Positions 1 to 8,310 of a stretch of DNA of 64,000 nucleotides are shown piece by piece. Below the pieces are notes generated by a model that was given only the letters and a program-made list of their open reading frames with translations, was not told the DNA's origin and did not search any database. The position numbers and the translations under genes were made by a program. Source of the DNA: Betaproteobacteria bacterium (GTDB taxonomy: Bacteria; Pseudomonadota; Gammaproteobacteria; Burkholderiales; Burkholderiaceae_D); the NCBI GenBank assembly GCA_025362735.1, contig JANYFL010000062.1, positions 81,546 to 145,545 on the forward strand. The letters are read 5' to 3'. The stretch's first letter is position 1; the number at the start of each line of letters is the position of its first letter.

Positions 1-2578
1 GCATTTCCGCTGGAACACGATCAATCTTGGCGAGGCTGCCGTCGAAGAACTTGAGGTCAGAGACCATCACTTCATCCCACATGCCAAGCTTTTTCAGGTC
101 ACGCACCAGGTAGTCGTTGACGATGGTGAACTCGCCCGACAGGTTGGACTTGACGTAGAGGTTCTCGAATGTGGGTTCGATGCAGGCCGACACGCCGATG
201 ATGTTGGAAATGGTGGCGGTCGGCGCGATGGCGACGCAGTTGGAGTTACGCATGCCGTGCTGCTTGATGCGCTCACGCAATGCGGTCCAGTCCAGGCTCG
301 ACGACATGTCGACCTCAACATAGCCACCGCGTTCCTGCTTGAGCAACTCGACTGAATCTTGCGGCAGGATGCCGCGATCCCACAGCGAGCCGCGATAGCT
401 GGAATAGCGGCCGCGTTCTTCGGCCAGTTCGCTCGAAGCCCAGTAGGCGTTGTAGCAGACCGCTTCCATCGAGGTGTCGGCGAACTCGACCGCGGCTTCG
501 GACGCATAGGGAATACGCAGCATGTGCAGGCAATCCTGGAAGCCCATGATGCCGAGGCCGACGGGACGATGACGCAGATTGGAGTCGCGCGCCTTCTTGA
601 CCGCGTAGTAATTGATGTCGATGACGTTGTCGAGCATGCGCATCGCGGTGTGGATGGTGTTTTTCAGCTTGGCATGATCGAGAACATAGGAACCGTCCGC
701 TTGCTTCGCCATGTGCGCGACCAGATTGACCGAACCCAGATTGCAGACGGCGATTTCGCTGTCGCTCGTATTCAGCGTGATCTCAGTGCAGAGATTGGAC
801 GAGTGCACGACGCCGGTATGCTGCTGCGGCGAACGGATGTTGCACGGGTCCTTGAAGGTGATCCACGGATGGCCGGTTTCGAACAGCATCGACAACATCT
901 TGCGCCACATTTGCAGCGCGGGCACTTTCTTGAACAGCTTGATGTCGCCGCGCGCGGCCTTGGCTTCGTAGGCAACGTAGGCTTCTTCAAAGGCCTTGCC
1001 GTATTTGTCATGCAGGTCGGGCACGCTGGACGGCGAGAACAGGGTCCAGTCTCCACCTTCCATCACGCGGCGCATGAACAGGTCGGGAATCCAGTTGGCC
1101 GTGTTCATGTCGTGGGTACGGCGGCGATCATCGCCGGTGTTCTTGCGCAGCTCGAGGAATTCTTCGACGTCGAGGTGCCAAGTTTCCAGATAGGTGCAGA
1201 CCGCGCCCTTGCGCTTGCCGCCTTGATTGACCGCAACTGCGGTGTCGTTGACCACTTTCAGGAAAGGCACAACGCCTTGGGATTCACCATTGGTGCCCTT
1301 GATGTGCGAACCCATCGCGCGCACCGGCGTCCAGTCGTTGCCCAGGCCGCCCGCGTACTTGGCCAGTAGCGCGTTTTCCTTGATGGCTTCATAGATGCCG
1401 TCGAGGTCGTCGTGAACGGTCGACAGATAGCAGGACGATAGTTGCGAGTGGCGCGTGCCGGCGTTGAACAGTGTCGGCGTGCTGCTCATGAAATCGAAGG
1501 TCGAGAGGATTTCGTAGAACTCGATGGCGCGCGCTTCGCGGTCGATTTCATTCAGCGCCAGACCCATGGCCACGCGCATGAAGAACGCTTGTGGCAATTC
1601 GATACGACGGCCTTCCTTGCTGTAACCGTCATTACGGTCGATCAGGAAATAGCGGTCGTACAGCGTCTGCAGGCCGAGATAGCCGAATTGCAGATCGCGG
1701 CGCGCATCCATCGCAGACGCCAGACGCTTCAGGTCGTACTGGCCGAGCCGTGCGTCCAGCAGTTCGATTTCGATGCCCAGTTTGACAAAGCGCGGGAAAT
1801 ATTCGGCGTAACGCGTCTGCATCGCGGCCTGCTCGATTTCTTCGCCGATGACTTCCTTGCGGATCGTATGCAAGAGCAGACGCGCGGTGACCTGGCTATA
1901 AGCTGGATCGTTTTCCAGTTGTGAACGCGCGGCTAGAATCGCCGACTTGTGTACTTCTTCAATCGGCACGCCGTCGTACAGATTCTTGATGGTCTCGGCG
2001 ACAATCTTTTCCGGGCTCACAAATTCCTTCAGCCCTTCGCAAGCCGACTCAACCAGCGCCTCAATACGGGCCGGTTCGAACACCACGCGCATGCCGTTTT
2101 CAGTGACATGCAGCGCAGGCGGAACGATACCTGCAGCGATTTGTTCTTTCTTCGCCTGCGCGCGCTCCTGCGCACGGCGTTCGCGATACAGCACGTAGGA
2201 ACGCGCCACTTCGTGTTCGCCCGAACGCATCATCGACAGTTCGACCTGATCCTGAATGTCTTCGATGTGCAGCGTGCCGCCCGACGGCATGCGACGCATC
2301 AATGCGGACACGACGCTCAGTGTGAGTTGCTCGACCACTTCACGAATACGGGCCGAACCCGCACCCTGGCCGCCGTTGACGGCGAGAAAAGCCTTGGTCA
2401 TCGCCAAAGCGATCTTGGCGGGCTCGAAGCCCACAACACTGCCATTGCGGCGAATAACTTTATAGTCACCCAGCTCGGTCTTGCCCGACAATCCGCCGTA
2501 ACCGGCTGAAGCGCTCTCAGGCAAGGTGCCGGGAATTTTTGACGATTGATCTGGCACAGCTTGATTGGCCCATTGCAT
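1..2578 (-). CDS. nrdA: Class Ia ribonucleoside-diphosphate reductase, alpha (large) subunit, 3' end outside window
   Basis: Reduces ribonucleoside diphosphates to deoxyribonucleotides together with NrdB in the cytosol. About 859 codons lie in the window and the C-terminal tail is cut by the left edge. The N-terminus carries an ATP-cone type region (residues about 25-115, with a possible second copy after it), the usual site of allosteric control. The active-site motif NLCTE is at residues 595-599 (bases 782-796), with the radical cysteine at 597; an SSCYLSTV motif supplies the paired redox cysteine. The ATG at 2578 is preceded by a GGGAG Shine-Dalgarno sequence. NrdR boxes and DnaA-like boxes lie upstream. 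It runs in the same direction as ampD-pilR-pilS but is separated from them by 391 bp of regulatory DNA. Confidence 0.96.
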   Translation of the reverse strand, partial: MQWANQAVPDQSSKIPGTLPESASAGYGGLSGKTELGDYKVIRRNGSVVGFEPAKIALAMTKAFLAVNGGQGAGSARIREVVEQLTLSVVSALMRRMPSGGTLHIEDIQDQVELSMMRSGEHEVARSYVLYRERRAQERAQAKKEQIAAGIVPPALHVTENGMRVVFEPARIEALVESACEGLKEFVSPEKIVAETIKNLYDGVPIEEVHKSAILAARSQLENDPAYSQVTARLLLHTIRKEVIGEEIEQAAMQTRYAEYFPRFVKLGIEIELLDARLGQYDLKRLASAMDARRDLQFGYLGLQTLYDRYFLIDRNDGYSKEGRRIELPQAFFMRVAMGLALNEIDREARAIEFYEILSTFDFMSSTPTLFNAGTRHSQLSSCYLSTVHDDLDGIYEAIKENALLAKYAGGLGNDWTPVRAMGSHIKGTNGESQGVVPFLKVVNDTAVAVNQGGKRKGAVCTYLETWHLDVEEFLELRKNTGDDRRRTHDMNTANWIPDLFMRRVMEGGDWTLFSPSSVPDLHDKYGKAFEEAYVAYEAKAARGDIKLFKKVPALQMWRKMLSMLFETGHPWITFKDPCNIRSPQQHTGVVHSSNLCTEITLNTSDSEIAVCNLGSVNLVAHMAKQADGSYVLDHAKLKNTIHTAMRMLDNVIDINYYAVKKARDSNLRHRPVGLGIMGFQDCLHMLRIPYASEAAVEFADTSMEAVCYNAYWASSELAEERGRYSSYRGSLWDRGILPQDSVELLKQERGGYVEVDMSSSLDWTALRERIKQHGMRNSNCVAIAPTATISNIIGVSACIEPTFENLYVKSNLSGEFTIVNDYLVRDLKKLGMWDEVMVSDLKFFDGSLAKIDRVPAEM

Positions 2579-2764
2579 GAAAATCTCCCGATGAATACTG
2601 TAAAAAGAATTTTGTGAAATTGTTGAGATATCGATCTGCGTCGATTCGTTGCCAGCCCGGAAGTTCACCTGCAGCTCATTCAGGCTTGGGCTATTTCTTT
2701 GGAAATTGATTGGAAATAGCGCGCTGGCAATCGTTTTTTGTAGAGTTGCGCAAAGCAACATAAA

Positions 2765-2780
2765 ACACTAGATGTAGTGC
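2765..2780. promoter_or_regulatory. NrdR box 1 upstream of nrdA
   Basis: The 16-bp sequence ACACTAGATGTAGTGC is a near-perfect palindrome and matches the NrdR-box consensus (acaCwAtATaTwGtgt), the operator bound by the nucleotide-sensing repressor NrdR. It lies 187 bp upstream of the nrdA start and is the promoter-proximal member of a pair. The assignment rests on consensus matching and on the neighbouring nrdA gene; the nrdR gene itself is not in the window. Confidence 0.85.
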
Positions 2781-2795
2781 ATAAATTGCAACTCA

Positions 2796-2811
2796 CCACT
2801 AATTCTAGTGG
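2796..2811. promoter_or_regulatory. NrdR box 2 upstream of nrdA
   Basis: CCACTAATTCTAGTGG is a second palindromic NrdR-box match. Its start is 31 bp from the start of box 1, close to three helical turns, so both boxes present the same DNA face. Paired, helically phased boxes are the known arrangement of NrdR operators. Confidence 0.82.
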
Positions 2812-2883
2812 TCTGAGCGATGCGACGCAAGCGCTTATTCAATATTTATTTGTGGTTTTTTTAATTATTTTTTTATGCGGGAT

Positions 2884-2937
2884 TTATGCACAGATCATGC
2901 ACAAATCGTGCACAGCCCATCCACAGACTCATCCACA
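2884..2937. promoter_or_regulatory. Array of five DnaA-box-like 9-mers upstream of nrdA
   Basis: Five similarly oriented 9-mers start at 2884, 2895, 2906, 2917 and 2929: TTATGCACA, TCATGCACA, TCGTGCACA, CCATCCACA and TCATCCACA. The first fits the DnaA-box consensus TTWTNCACA exactly; the others differ at one or two positions. Spacing is 11, 11, 11 and 12 bp, about one helical turn. An AT-rich stretch (about 2833-2878) lies on the nrdA side. Known background: E. coli nrdAB is controlled by DnaA bound upstream. Inference: this is a DnaA-responsive control element for nrdA; a DnaA-titration role is possible. Confidence 0.65.
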
Positions 2938-2969
2938 AGTAACGGGTTAGTGACCACTTATCCTGCAGA

Positions 2970-3572
2970 TCAAACAAGGAAAGGCGTGTCGATCTGTGAT
3001 GGAAGAAAAGAACGGTATTGGGGCCAGTCGAAATACGGGCCCGGATCGGTTTTGCGGTCCGGCGCAATGTCGCTGTGCCCCACAACAGCGCGAACCGGGT
3101 AAGTCTCGGCCAAAGCGCGAGTCAGTATTGCCAAAGTCTGATACTGGGAAATTTCAAAAGCCTGGGTATCACTACCTTCAAGTTCGATGCCAATCGAAAA
3201 ATCATTGCAACGCTCACGTCCCTGAAAGCATGAAAAGCCTGCATGCCAGGCGCGGTCATCGCAGGATACAAACTGGATCAACCTGCCATTACGACGAATC
3301 AGAAAATGGGCCGAGACGCGCACATCGCGAATCGTTTCAAAATAAGGATGTGCATCCCAATCCAGCGTATTGGTAAAAAACTGTTCGATGGCATTGGTCG
3401 AAAAATCATCGGGCGGCAAGCTGATGTTGTGAATCACCAGCAAATCGGGACGCATGCCTTCAGGACGCGCATCGAAGTTGGGCGAAGCGCAATGCCTTGC
3501 GCCACTCAACCAGCCACCCTGCCAACCGTTCTGCCACAGTGGCTCACTGTCTACTTGACCGCCAACGCCCAT
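2970..3572 (-). CDS. ampD: 1,6-anhydro-N-acetylmuramyl-L-alanine amidase AmpD
   Basis: Cytosolic zinc amidase that cleaves the stem peptide from anhydro-muropeptides during cell-wall recycling. In species with AmpR/AmpC it indirectly controls beta-lactamase. The 200-residue protein is an Amidase_2 domain: zinc ligands H48 (in VIHNIS), H166 (VGHSDIAP) and D176 (KTDPGP), with E130 and K174 at the catalytic positions. The start overlaps the pilR stop by one base (TAATG), suggesting translational coupling at the end of a pilS-pilR-ampD run. Confidence 0.95.
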   Translation of the reverse strand: MGVGGQVDSEPLWQNGWQGGWLSGARHCASPNFDARPEGMRPDLLVIHNISLPPDDFSTNAIEQFFTNTLDWDAHPYFETIRDVRVSAHFLIRRNGRLIQFVSCDDRAWHAGFSCFQGRERCNDFSIGIELEGSDTQAFEISQYQTLAILTRALAETYPVRAVVGHSDIAPDRKTDPGPYFDWPQYRSFLPSQIDTPFLV

Positions 3573-5092
3573 TATTGAATGTTCAAACGCTGCATGCGGT
3601 AACGCAATTGACGAAAGGTGATGCCCAGCAGATTGGCCGTAGCCGAACGACTGTAGTGGGTATGCAGCAAAGCGCGCTCGATGATTTCTTTTTCGAGCAT
3701 ATCGAGATGATCGGGCAGCGTGCCTTTGAGGCCAAGAACATTGCGGGCGGCGGGATCGACGCTTTGCGTCACGCTTTCTCCTGCATCCTGATCGGAGGAT
3801 GAGACGGGCACAGCACGCACGTTATTGGAGAGGCCCGCAGACTGGCCGCTCGATCCGCCTACCGGCAACTGGAGATCGTTGGCATCAATGCTGTCAGTCT
3901 CGGCAAACGCAACGGAACGTTCCAGAATATTGCTGAGTTCGCGCACATTGCCGGGAAACTCATAGGCAGCCAATTTATCCATCGCCGCCTGAGACAGCTC
4001 CAGGTCTGGAGCAATCTGCTGGAGCAGATGCTTCGCAAGCAGCACAATGTCTTCACGCCTCTCGCGCAAAGGCGGAATGTAGATATCAATCACGTTGAGC
4101 CGATAGAACAAGTCCTGCCGGAATCGTCCCTGCGAAACACATTGCCCAAGATCCTGATGCGTCGCGCTGATGAGGCGCACATCGACCGCCTCTTCATTCA
4201 TGCCACCCACGCGGCGCACAGTGCGTTCCTGAATCGCACGCAGCAACTTGACCTGCATCGCCAGCGGCAGATCGGCCACTTCGTCCAGAAACAGCGTGCC
4301 GCCCTTTGCCGTCTGGAAGTAACCATCGCGGTCATTGTCGGCACCGGTAAACGCGCCTTTGCGATAACCGAAAAATTCCGCTTCCATCAAATTTTCAGGA
4401 ATGGCGCCGCAGTTTACGGCGACAAACTGTGCTTCGCGACGGCCACTGCAATCATGAATCGCGCGTGCCACGAGTTCCTTGCCGCTACCCGATTCGCCGC
4501 TGATCGAAACCGGCGCCTGCGAACGCGCGACTCGCTTGACCAGTGATCGCACCTCGCGAATGGCGACCGACTCACCCAGTAACCGATCCAGCAGCAAACC
4601 ACTTCGGCGTGCTTCAGTCGCACTGGCGCGGGCCACGCCGCGAAACTGGGCGCGTTCACCCGCAGCAAGTGGCTCTTTACGGAAAGAGCGCAAAGCCGAT
4701 TGAACCAGATTGCGCAACTGATCCAGTTCAATCGGTTTGGAAAGATAGTCGAAGGCCCCGGCCTTGAGCGCAGCAATCGCATTGTCGGTACTGCCGTAAG
4801 CCGTAATGACTGCGACCGGCGTAAACGTATATTGCTCGGCGATGGTTTCCACCAGGGTCATGCCCGTCCCATCGGGCAGTCGCATATCCGTCAGACAAAG
4901 CGCATAGGTATTTTCGGTCAGATGCTTCAAGGCATCGGCCACGGTGGCGACGCTATCGACATCCAGACCCATGCGCACCAGCGTCAGCTCAAGCAGTTCA
5001 CGCAAATCGGGTTCATCGTCCACGACCAGTACGCGTGGGCTGCGCGTTGCAGTACGGCCGCTTTGCGAACTGGAAGAACTGTTTGCATCCAT
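3572..5092 (-). CDS. pilR: Type IV pilus sigma-54 response regulator PilR
   Basis: NtrC-family transcription activator of 506 residues that, when phosphorylated by PilS, drives sigma-54 promoters such as pilA. A receiver domain (about 20-135) has the phospho-acceptor D69 in LTDMRLPDG. The AAA+ domain (about 172-400) has the Walker A GESGSGKE (199-206), the sigma-54 contact loop GAFTGA (246-251) and Walker B LFLDEVAD (267-274). A Fis-type helix-turn-helix is at the C-terminus. It follows pilS by 61 bp. The sigma-54 gene rpoN is in the same window at 47 kb. No pilin genes are present here. Confidence 0.94.
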   Translation of the reverse strand: MDANSSSSSQSGRTATRSPRVLVVDDEPDLRELLELTLVRMGLDVDSVATVADALKHLTENTYALCLTDMRLPDGTGMTLVETIAEQYTFTPVAVITAYGSTDNAIAALKAGAFDYLSKPIELDQLRNLVQSALRSFRKEPLAAGERAQFRGVARASATEARRSGLLLDRLLGESVAIREVRSLVKRVARSQAPVSISGESGSGKELVARAIHDCSGRREAQFVAVNCGAIPENLMEAEFFGYRKGAFTGADNDRDGYFQTAKGGTLFLDEVADLPLAMQVKLLRAIQERTVRRVGGMNEEAVDVRLISATHQDLGQCVSQGRFRQDLFYRLNVIDIYIPPLRERREDIVLLAKHLLQQIAPDLELSQAAMDKLAAYEFPGNVRELSNILERSVAFAETDSIDANDLQLPVGGSSGQSAGLSNNVRAVPVSSSDQDAGESVTQSVDPAARNVLGLKGTLPDHLDMLEKEIIERALLHTHYSRSATANLLGITFRQLRYRMQRLNIQ

Positions 5093-5153
5093 GCGAGTTC
5101 CTAAAACAATTGATTAATCAGTGTGAGTGCAATCCGGGCCGTGACATTTTCAA

Positions 5154-6938
5154 TCACAGGCGATACAAGGCCGCTGCCGCATTGACCACAAAGCGACCCT
5201 TGCGCTCTTCATCGGAATGCACCACGTAATTCAGGGTCGCGCCATTGGCCACACACAACTCCCGCGCCAGATACAAGCCCAGCCCGGTGCCCTTGTGATC
5301 GGTCGTGAAGAAGGGCTCAAACAATTGCGGACGCACCTCGGGATCGACGCCTGGGCCATCATCTTGAACCATCACTTCAATGCGTTCAAGTTTAACCCGC
5401 GCATGCAGCGGTTGCTGGCGCGCCATCAAACCAAAATTACCGGAAACCGGCCCGGCCGAGACCTTGATGCTGCCCACGCTTTCAGTGGCATAGCGGGCCG
5501 CGTTTTGTAAAAGATTGATCAGCACCTGACGCAATTGTTCTGCGTTGAAGCGCAACATCGGATCACCCTGCACCGATATCTCAAAGCGCTCGCGCGGCAG
5601 GGATTGGTCGCGGCAGAATTCCTGGACGATTTGATTCAGATACTCATCCAGAACAATTGTGGCCGGTTCGGTCGTTGTCCGGCGCGACAGTTGCAGAATA
5701 TCCTGGACGATGCGATCCAGCCGACGGGTATTGTCTTGCACGATTTGCAGCATGCGCAGTTGTACTTCTGCCGACTTGGTCTGCAGCACATGCTGTTGGG
5801 CGTCAATCGTATGCGCCTGAACTCCGATTCGTTCGAGTTGAGTCGCCGTCTCTTCGGCCAGCAAGGCACTGGCGTGATTGATGGCCGATAGCGGATTACG
5901 AATCTCATGCGCGATGCTCGCTGTCAATCGGCCCATTGAGGCCAGCTTGAGTTGTTGCGCGCGCTCTTCCAGGCGTTGCAAATCTTCCAGCAGCACCACA
6001 TGATCACCGCCCGTGATGCGGCGCGCATGCATGTAAAAGCGTGCACGAATGCGGTATTCATACACCCCATCCCGACGTACCGGACTGTTATTGGTCACGA
6101 TCAATTCCAGCGTGTCGCTCACCATGCCCGGTTCCGCCACCCATTCCCAGAAATGATTGCGTATCGCAAGCCCAGCCGCATGAACACCCCAGCCATCACG
6201 CAGCAGGGGATACTCATCTTCGATGAACAACATCCGACAGGCAGCGGGATTCAATGCACGCGGTTCGCCTTCTTCGGACAGAATCAACACGCCGTCCTGC
6301 ATGTCGGCAATCACCAGTCGATTGATTTCCTGCTGGTTCTGCAAGCTGACGCCGCGTTCTTCAGCAATGCGTTCTTGCGTCATCAGTCGAGCCGCCAATC
6401 GATTCATCACCAGTGCCATGGCAAAACAGGCCACGCCATAAACCCCTGACTGGAAGAAACTGACGTCGGGAACATTGGACAATTCGCGCCAGATTGCCTC
6501 GCCCAGAATCGCCAGCACACAGGCCGCCGCAAAACCAATCGCCCAAAGGTTGGGCATGAGTATGGCTGCACCGGCAACCGGCAGGAGGAACAGCACGCCC
6601 AAACCACCACTGACGCCCCCGCTGGCATAACTCAACGAGGTCAGTACCGTCAGGTCGAGCAGCAACTGCGCAGTAAGTTGGGCGTAGAAATAATACGGGC
6701 GGTTCACCGCCAGATAGGACAGCACCGCCGCCAGAATGAAATAAGAAAAGACGCTGCGCTGAAACAGGCCAGGCAAGAACTGGCCAAGATTGGCTTGCGC
6801 GCTGCCGACCAACACGGTACCAATCAGAATCGCCGCGACCACCAGGCGGGCGATGCTGAAATAGCGCAGCGAAGTCCATAGTGCTGGCGTCGGCTTCTGA
6901 AAGCCGCCTTTGCTGGACTGCGCGCCCGGATCGGCCAT
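5154..6938 (-). CDS. pilS: Type IV pilus sensor histidine kinase PilS
   Basis: Membrane sensor kinase of 594 residues that partners the adjacent PilR. About six hydrophobic segments occupy residues 28-180, followed by a PAS-like region (about 200-320). The HisKA motif has phospho-acceptor H344 in SIAHEIRNPL. The HATPase domain follows, with an N box (LINLLQNAARYA), DDGPGV and GTGLGL. The topology (multi-TM, then PAS, then kinase) is that of PilS, not a periplasmic-sensing kinase. It begins an operon with pilR and ampD. The Shine-Dalgarno sequence is weak. Confidence 0.94.
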   Translation of the reverse strand: MADPGAQSSKGGFQKPTPALWTSLRYFSIARLVVAAILIGTVLVGSAQANLGQFLPGLFQRSVFSYFILAAVLSYLAVNRPYYFYAQLTAQLLLDLTVLTSLSYASGGVSGGLGVLFLLPVAGAAILMPNLWAIGFAAACVLAILGEAIWRELSNVPDVSFFQSGVYGVACFAMALVMNRLAARLMTQERIAEERGVSLQNQQEINRLVIADMQDGVLILSEEGEPRALNPAACRMLFIEDEYPLLRDGWGVHAAGLAIRNHFWEWVAEPGMVSDTLELIVTNNSPVRRDGVYEYRIRARFYMHARRITGGDHVVLLEDLQRLEERAQQLKLASMGRLTASIAHEIRNPLSAINHASALLAEETATQLERIGVQAHTIDAQQHVLQTKSAEVQLRMLQIVQDNTRRLDRIVQDILQLSRRTTTEPATIVLDEYLNQIVQEFCRDQSLPRERFEISVQGDPMLRFNAEQLRQVLINLLQNAARYATESVGSIKVSAGPVSGNFGLMARQQPLHARVKLERIEVMVQDDGPGVDPEVRPQLFEPFFTTDHKGTGLGLYLARELCVANGATLNYVVHSDEERKGRFVVNAAAALYRL

Positions 6939-6953
6939 CAGGAAATTTTCCGA

Positions 6954-7211
6954 TCAGGAAGCATGAGGACGATGCGCTGCATCACAATGCGGCTGGCCGC
7001 AAAAGACACGTCCATCCTCAGAAGTCACGCCCTCAGAACGAGGAAAGTGAATACCGCAATACGCACATTGCGACATGGAAATATTTCGCAGCTCATCATC
7101 GGTCTTGGTGGCCTTATTACCGGCGCCATTTTTGCGCGATGACCCAAGGCTGATACGTATCGCCAGCCAGCACAGCAGACCGACCACCAACCAGAACAGA
7201 ATTCTCCCCAT
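6954..7211 (-). CDS. Small PP0621-type membrane protein with four-cysteine motif
   Basis: An 85-residue protein with one N-terminal membrane segment (residues about 4-22) and a cytosolic-looking tail containing CAYCG and, further on, FCGQPHCDAAH, which resembles a small metal-binding ribbon. It resembles the PP0621 family of short proteins found beside pilS or ffh in betaproteobacteria; the function is unknown. It ends 15 bp before pilS and reads in the same direction, so it may be the first gene of the pilS-pilR-ampD unit. Confidence 0.8.
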   Translation of the reverse strand: MGRILFWLVVGLLCWLAIRISLGSSRKNGAGNKATKTDDELRNISMSQCAYCGIHFPRSEGVTSEDGRVFCGQPHCDAAHRPHAS

Positions 7212-7243
7212 CTTGCTCAGTGCTCCTTGAAAAGCTTTTGGTC

Positions 7244-8194
7244 TTATACCCGGTGCAAAACCACTTCGAGTACAAAACGGCTACCGGCATAGGCCAGCAG
7301 CATGACGACAAAGCCCGAGAGTGTCCAGCGTAGAGCGACGCGTCCGCGCCAGCCATAAAAATGTCTGCCCACCAGCAGTGCCCCGAAGATCAGCCAGGAG
7401 ATCAAGGTAAACACGGTCTTGTGATTGAACTGCAGAGGCTTACCGAACAGTGCCTCGGAAAACACAATGCCGGTCAGCACCGTCAGGGTCAGCAACACAA
7501 ACCCGGCAGCAACCAGACGAAACAGCAGACGCTCCATGGTCAGTAATGGCGGCAAGCGTCCGAGAACAGCATTCTCGACTTTGTCCCAGCTGCTTGCATT
7601 CGCGATAAAGTCCGGCGAATTTTCCTGATGCAGCCAGCGATCCAGCGCCGTCATCAACAGCGCATGCAAAGCCGCAAGCGTCAGCAAACCATAAGCCGCG
7701 AGGGCGACGATCAAGTGCGCGACCAGCTTGCCATCAAGCTGGGTCGGGGATCCTTCTCCGACAGGCCCCAACAATGCCGTGCTGCCAGGAAACCACATTG
7801 GCAAAAGACTGCACAGCCCGGCCAGCGGCAAGACCAGCAGACGCATGTGAGCAAGGCCAAAGTACAAACTTTCAACCCATATCACCGCGACGGCAAGCCA
7901 GAGCGTGGCCGACAGCGCAATCGCAAACCCCAAACGCAGACCTTCCGGACTGAGCAACGCACCATGAATCAGCGCGCCATGGGCCAGCAGGACCAGCAAC
8001 AGCAACACGCGCTCCCAAACAGGAACAGTCGCCGGAGCCGTGGCAGAAACCGGCATCGGCAGCATCATCGATCCGCCGGGCAGCCCCGCCTCAGAGTCCG
8101 ATGGCGCACCCTGAGCCAGAGCGTTGCGCCAGCCCCAGACGCTCAGACCAAAATATAAGGCGGCAACCAGTGCATAAAGTAAAATAAGCATCAT
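7244..8194 (-). CDS. CcsA/YpjD-like cytochrome c assembly family inner-membrane protein
   Basis: A 316-residue protein with about eight hydrophobic segments. It belongs to the cytochrome c assembly membrane family (CcmC/CcsA/HemX/YpjD-like), with histidines in GKLVAHLIVAL and LQFNHKTVF at positions where relatives bind haem. Members next to ffh are usually annotated as inner-membrane YpjD; their role is not firmly established, so a direct role in cytochrome c maturation should not be assumed. It diverges from ffh across a gap of about 115 bp. Confidence 0.85.
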   Translation of the reverse strand: MMLILLYALVAALYFGLSVWGWRNALAQGAPSDSEAGLPGGSMMLPMPVSATAPATVPVWERVLLLLVLLAHGALIHGALLSPEGLRLGFAIALSATLWLAVAVIWVESLYFGLAHMRLLVLPLAGLCSLLPMWFPGSTALLGPVGEGSPTQLDGKLVAHLIVALAAYGLLTLAALHALLMTALDRWLHQENSPDFIANASSWDKVENAVLGRLPPLLTMERLLFRLVAAGFVLLTLTVLTGIVFSEALFGKPLQFNHKTVFTLISWLIFGALLVGRHFYGWRGRVALRWTLSGFVVMLLAYAGSRFVLEVVLHRV

Positions 8195-8310
8195 TCAAGT
8201 TTACCTCAGGAACTCAGGCGCAAGCGCTGCGCTGATGGCGGTCTCAATGCCCTAACAGCGCCCCACCCCCTTTGAACCAACAGTCTGAACCAACAGTCCG
8301 GACCCACACC

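Larger units (their letters stand above)
2579..2969. other. nrdA control region (391 bp, no gene)
   Basis: No convincing coding sequence lies between nrdA and ampD. The region holds the two NrdR boxes, an AT-rich tract with runs of T/A, and the phased DnaA-like array, which sits just downstream of the ampD stop. I cannot place a single convincing sigma-70 promoter for nrdA; several AT-rich hexamers around the NrdR boxes are possible. Confidence 0.8.

Noticed and set aside
359..1369. Long open frame antisense to nrdA (336 codons)
   Set aside because: Shadow of the nrdA reading frame; the minus-strand translation has full RNR motifs and the plus-strand one is His/Arg-rich without homology.
2833..2937. 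AT-rich tract plus DnaA-like boxes as a chromosome origin
   Set aside because: No dnaA, dnaN, gyrB or rpmH is near, and nrdA with NrdR boxes explains the location better; kept as a regulatory array.
8272..8310. Extended N-terminus of Ffh from TTG at 8272
   Set aside because: The added residues come from a short direct repeat and have no counterpart in SRP54 proteins.
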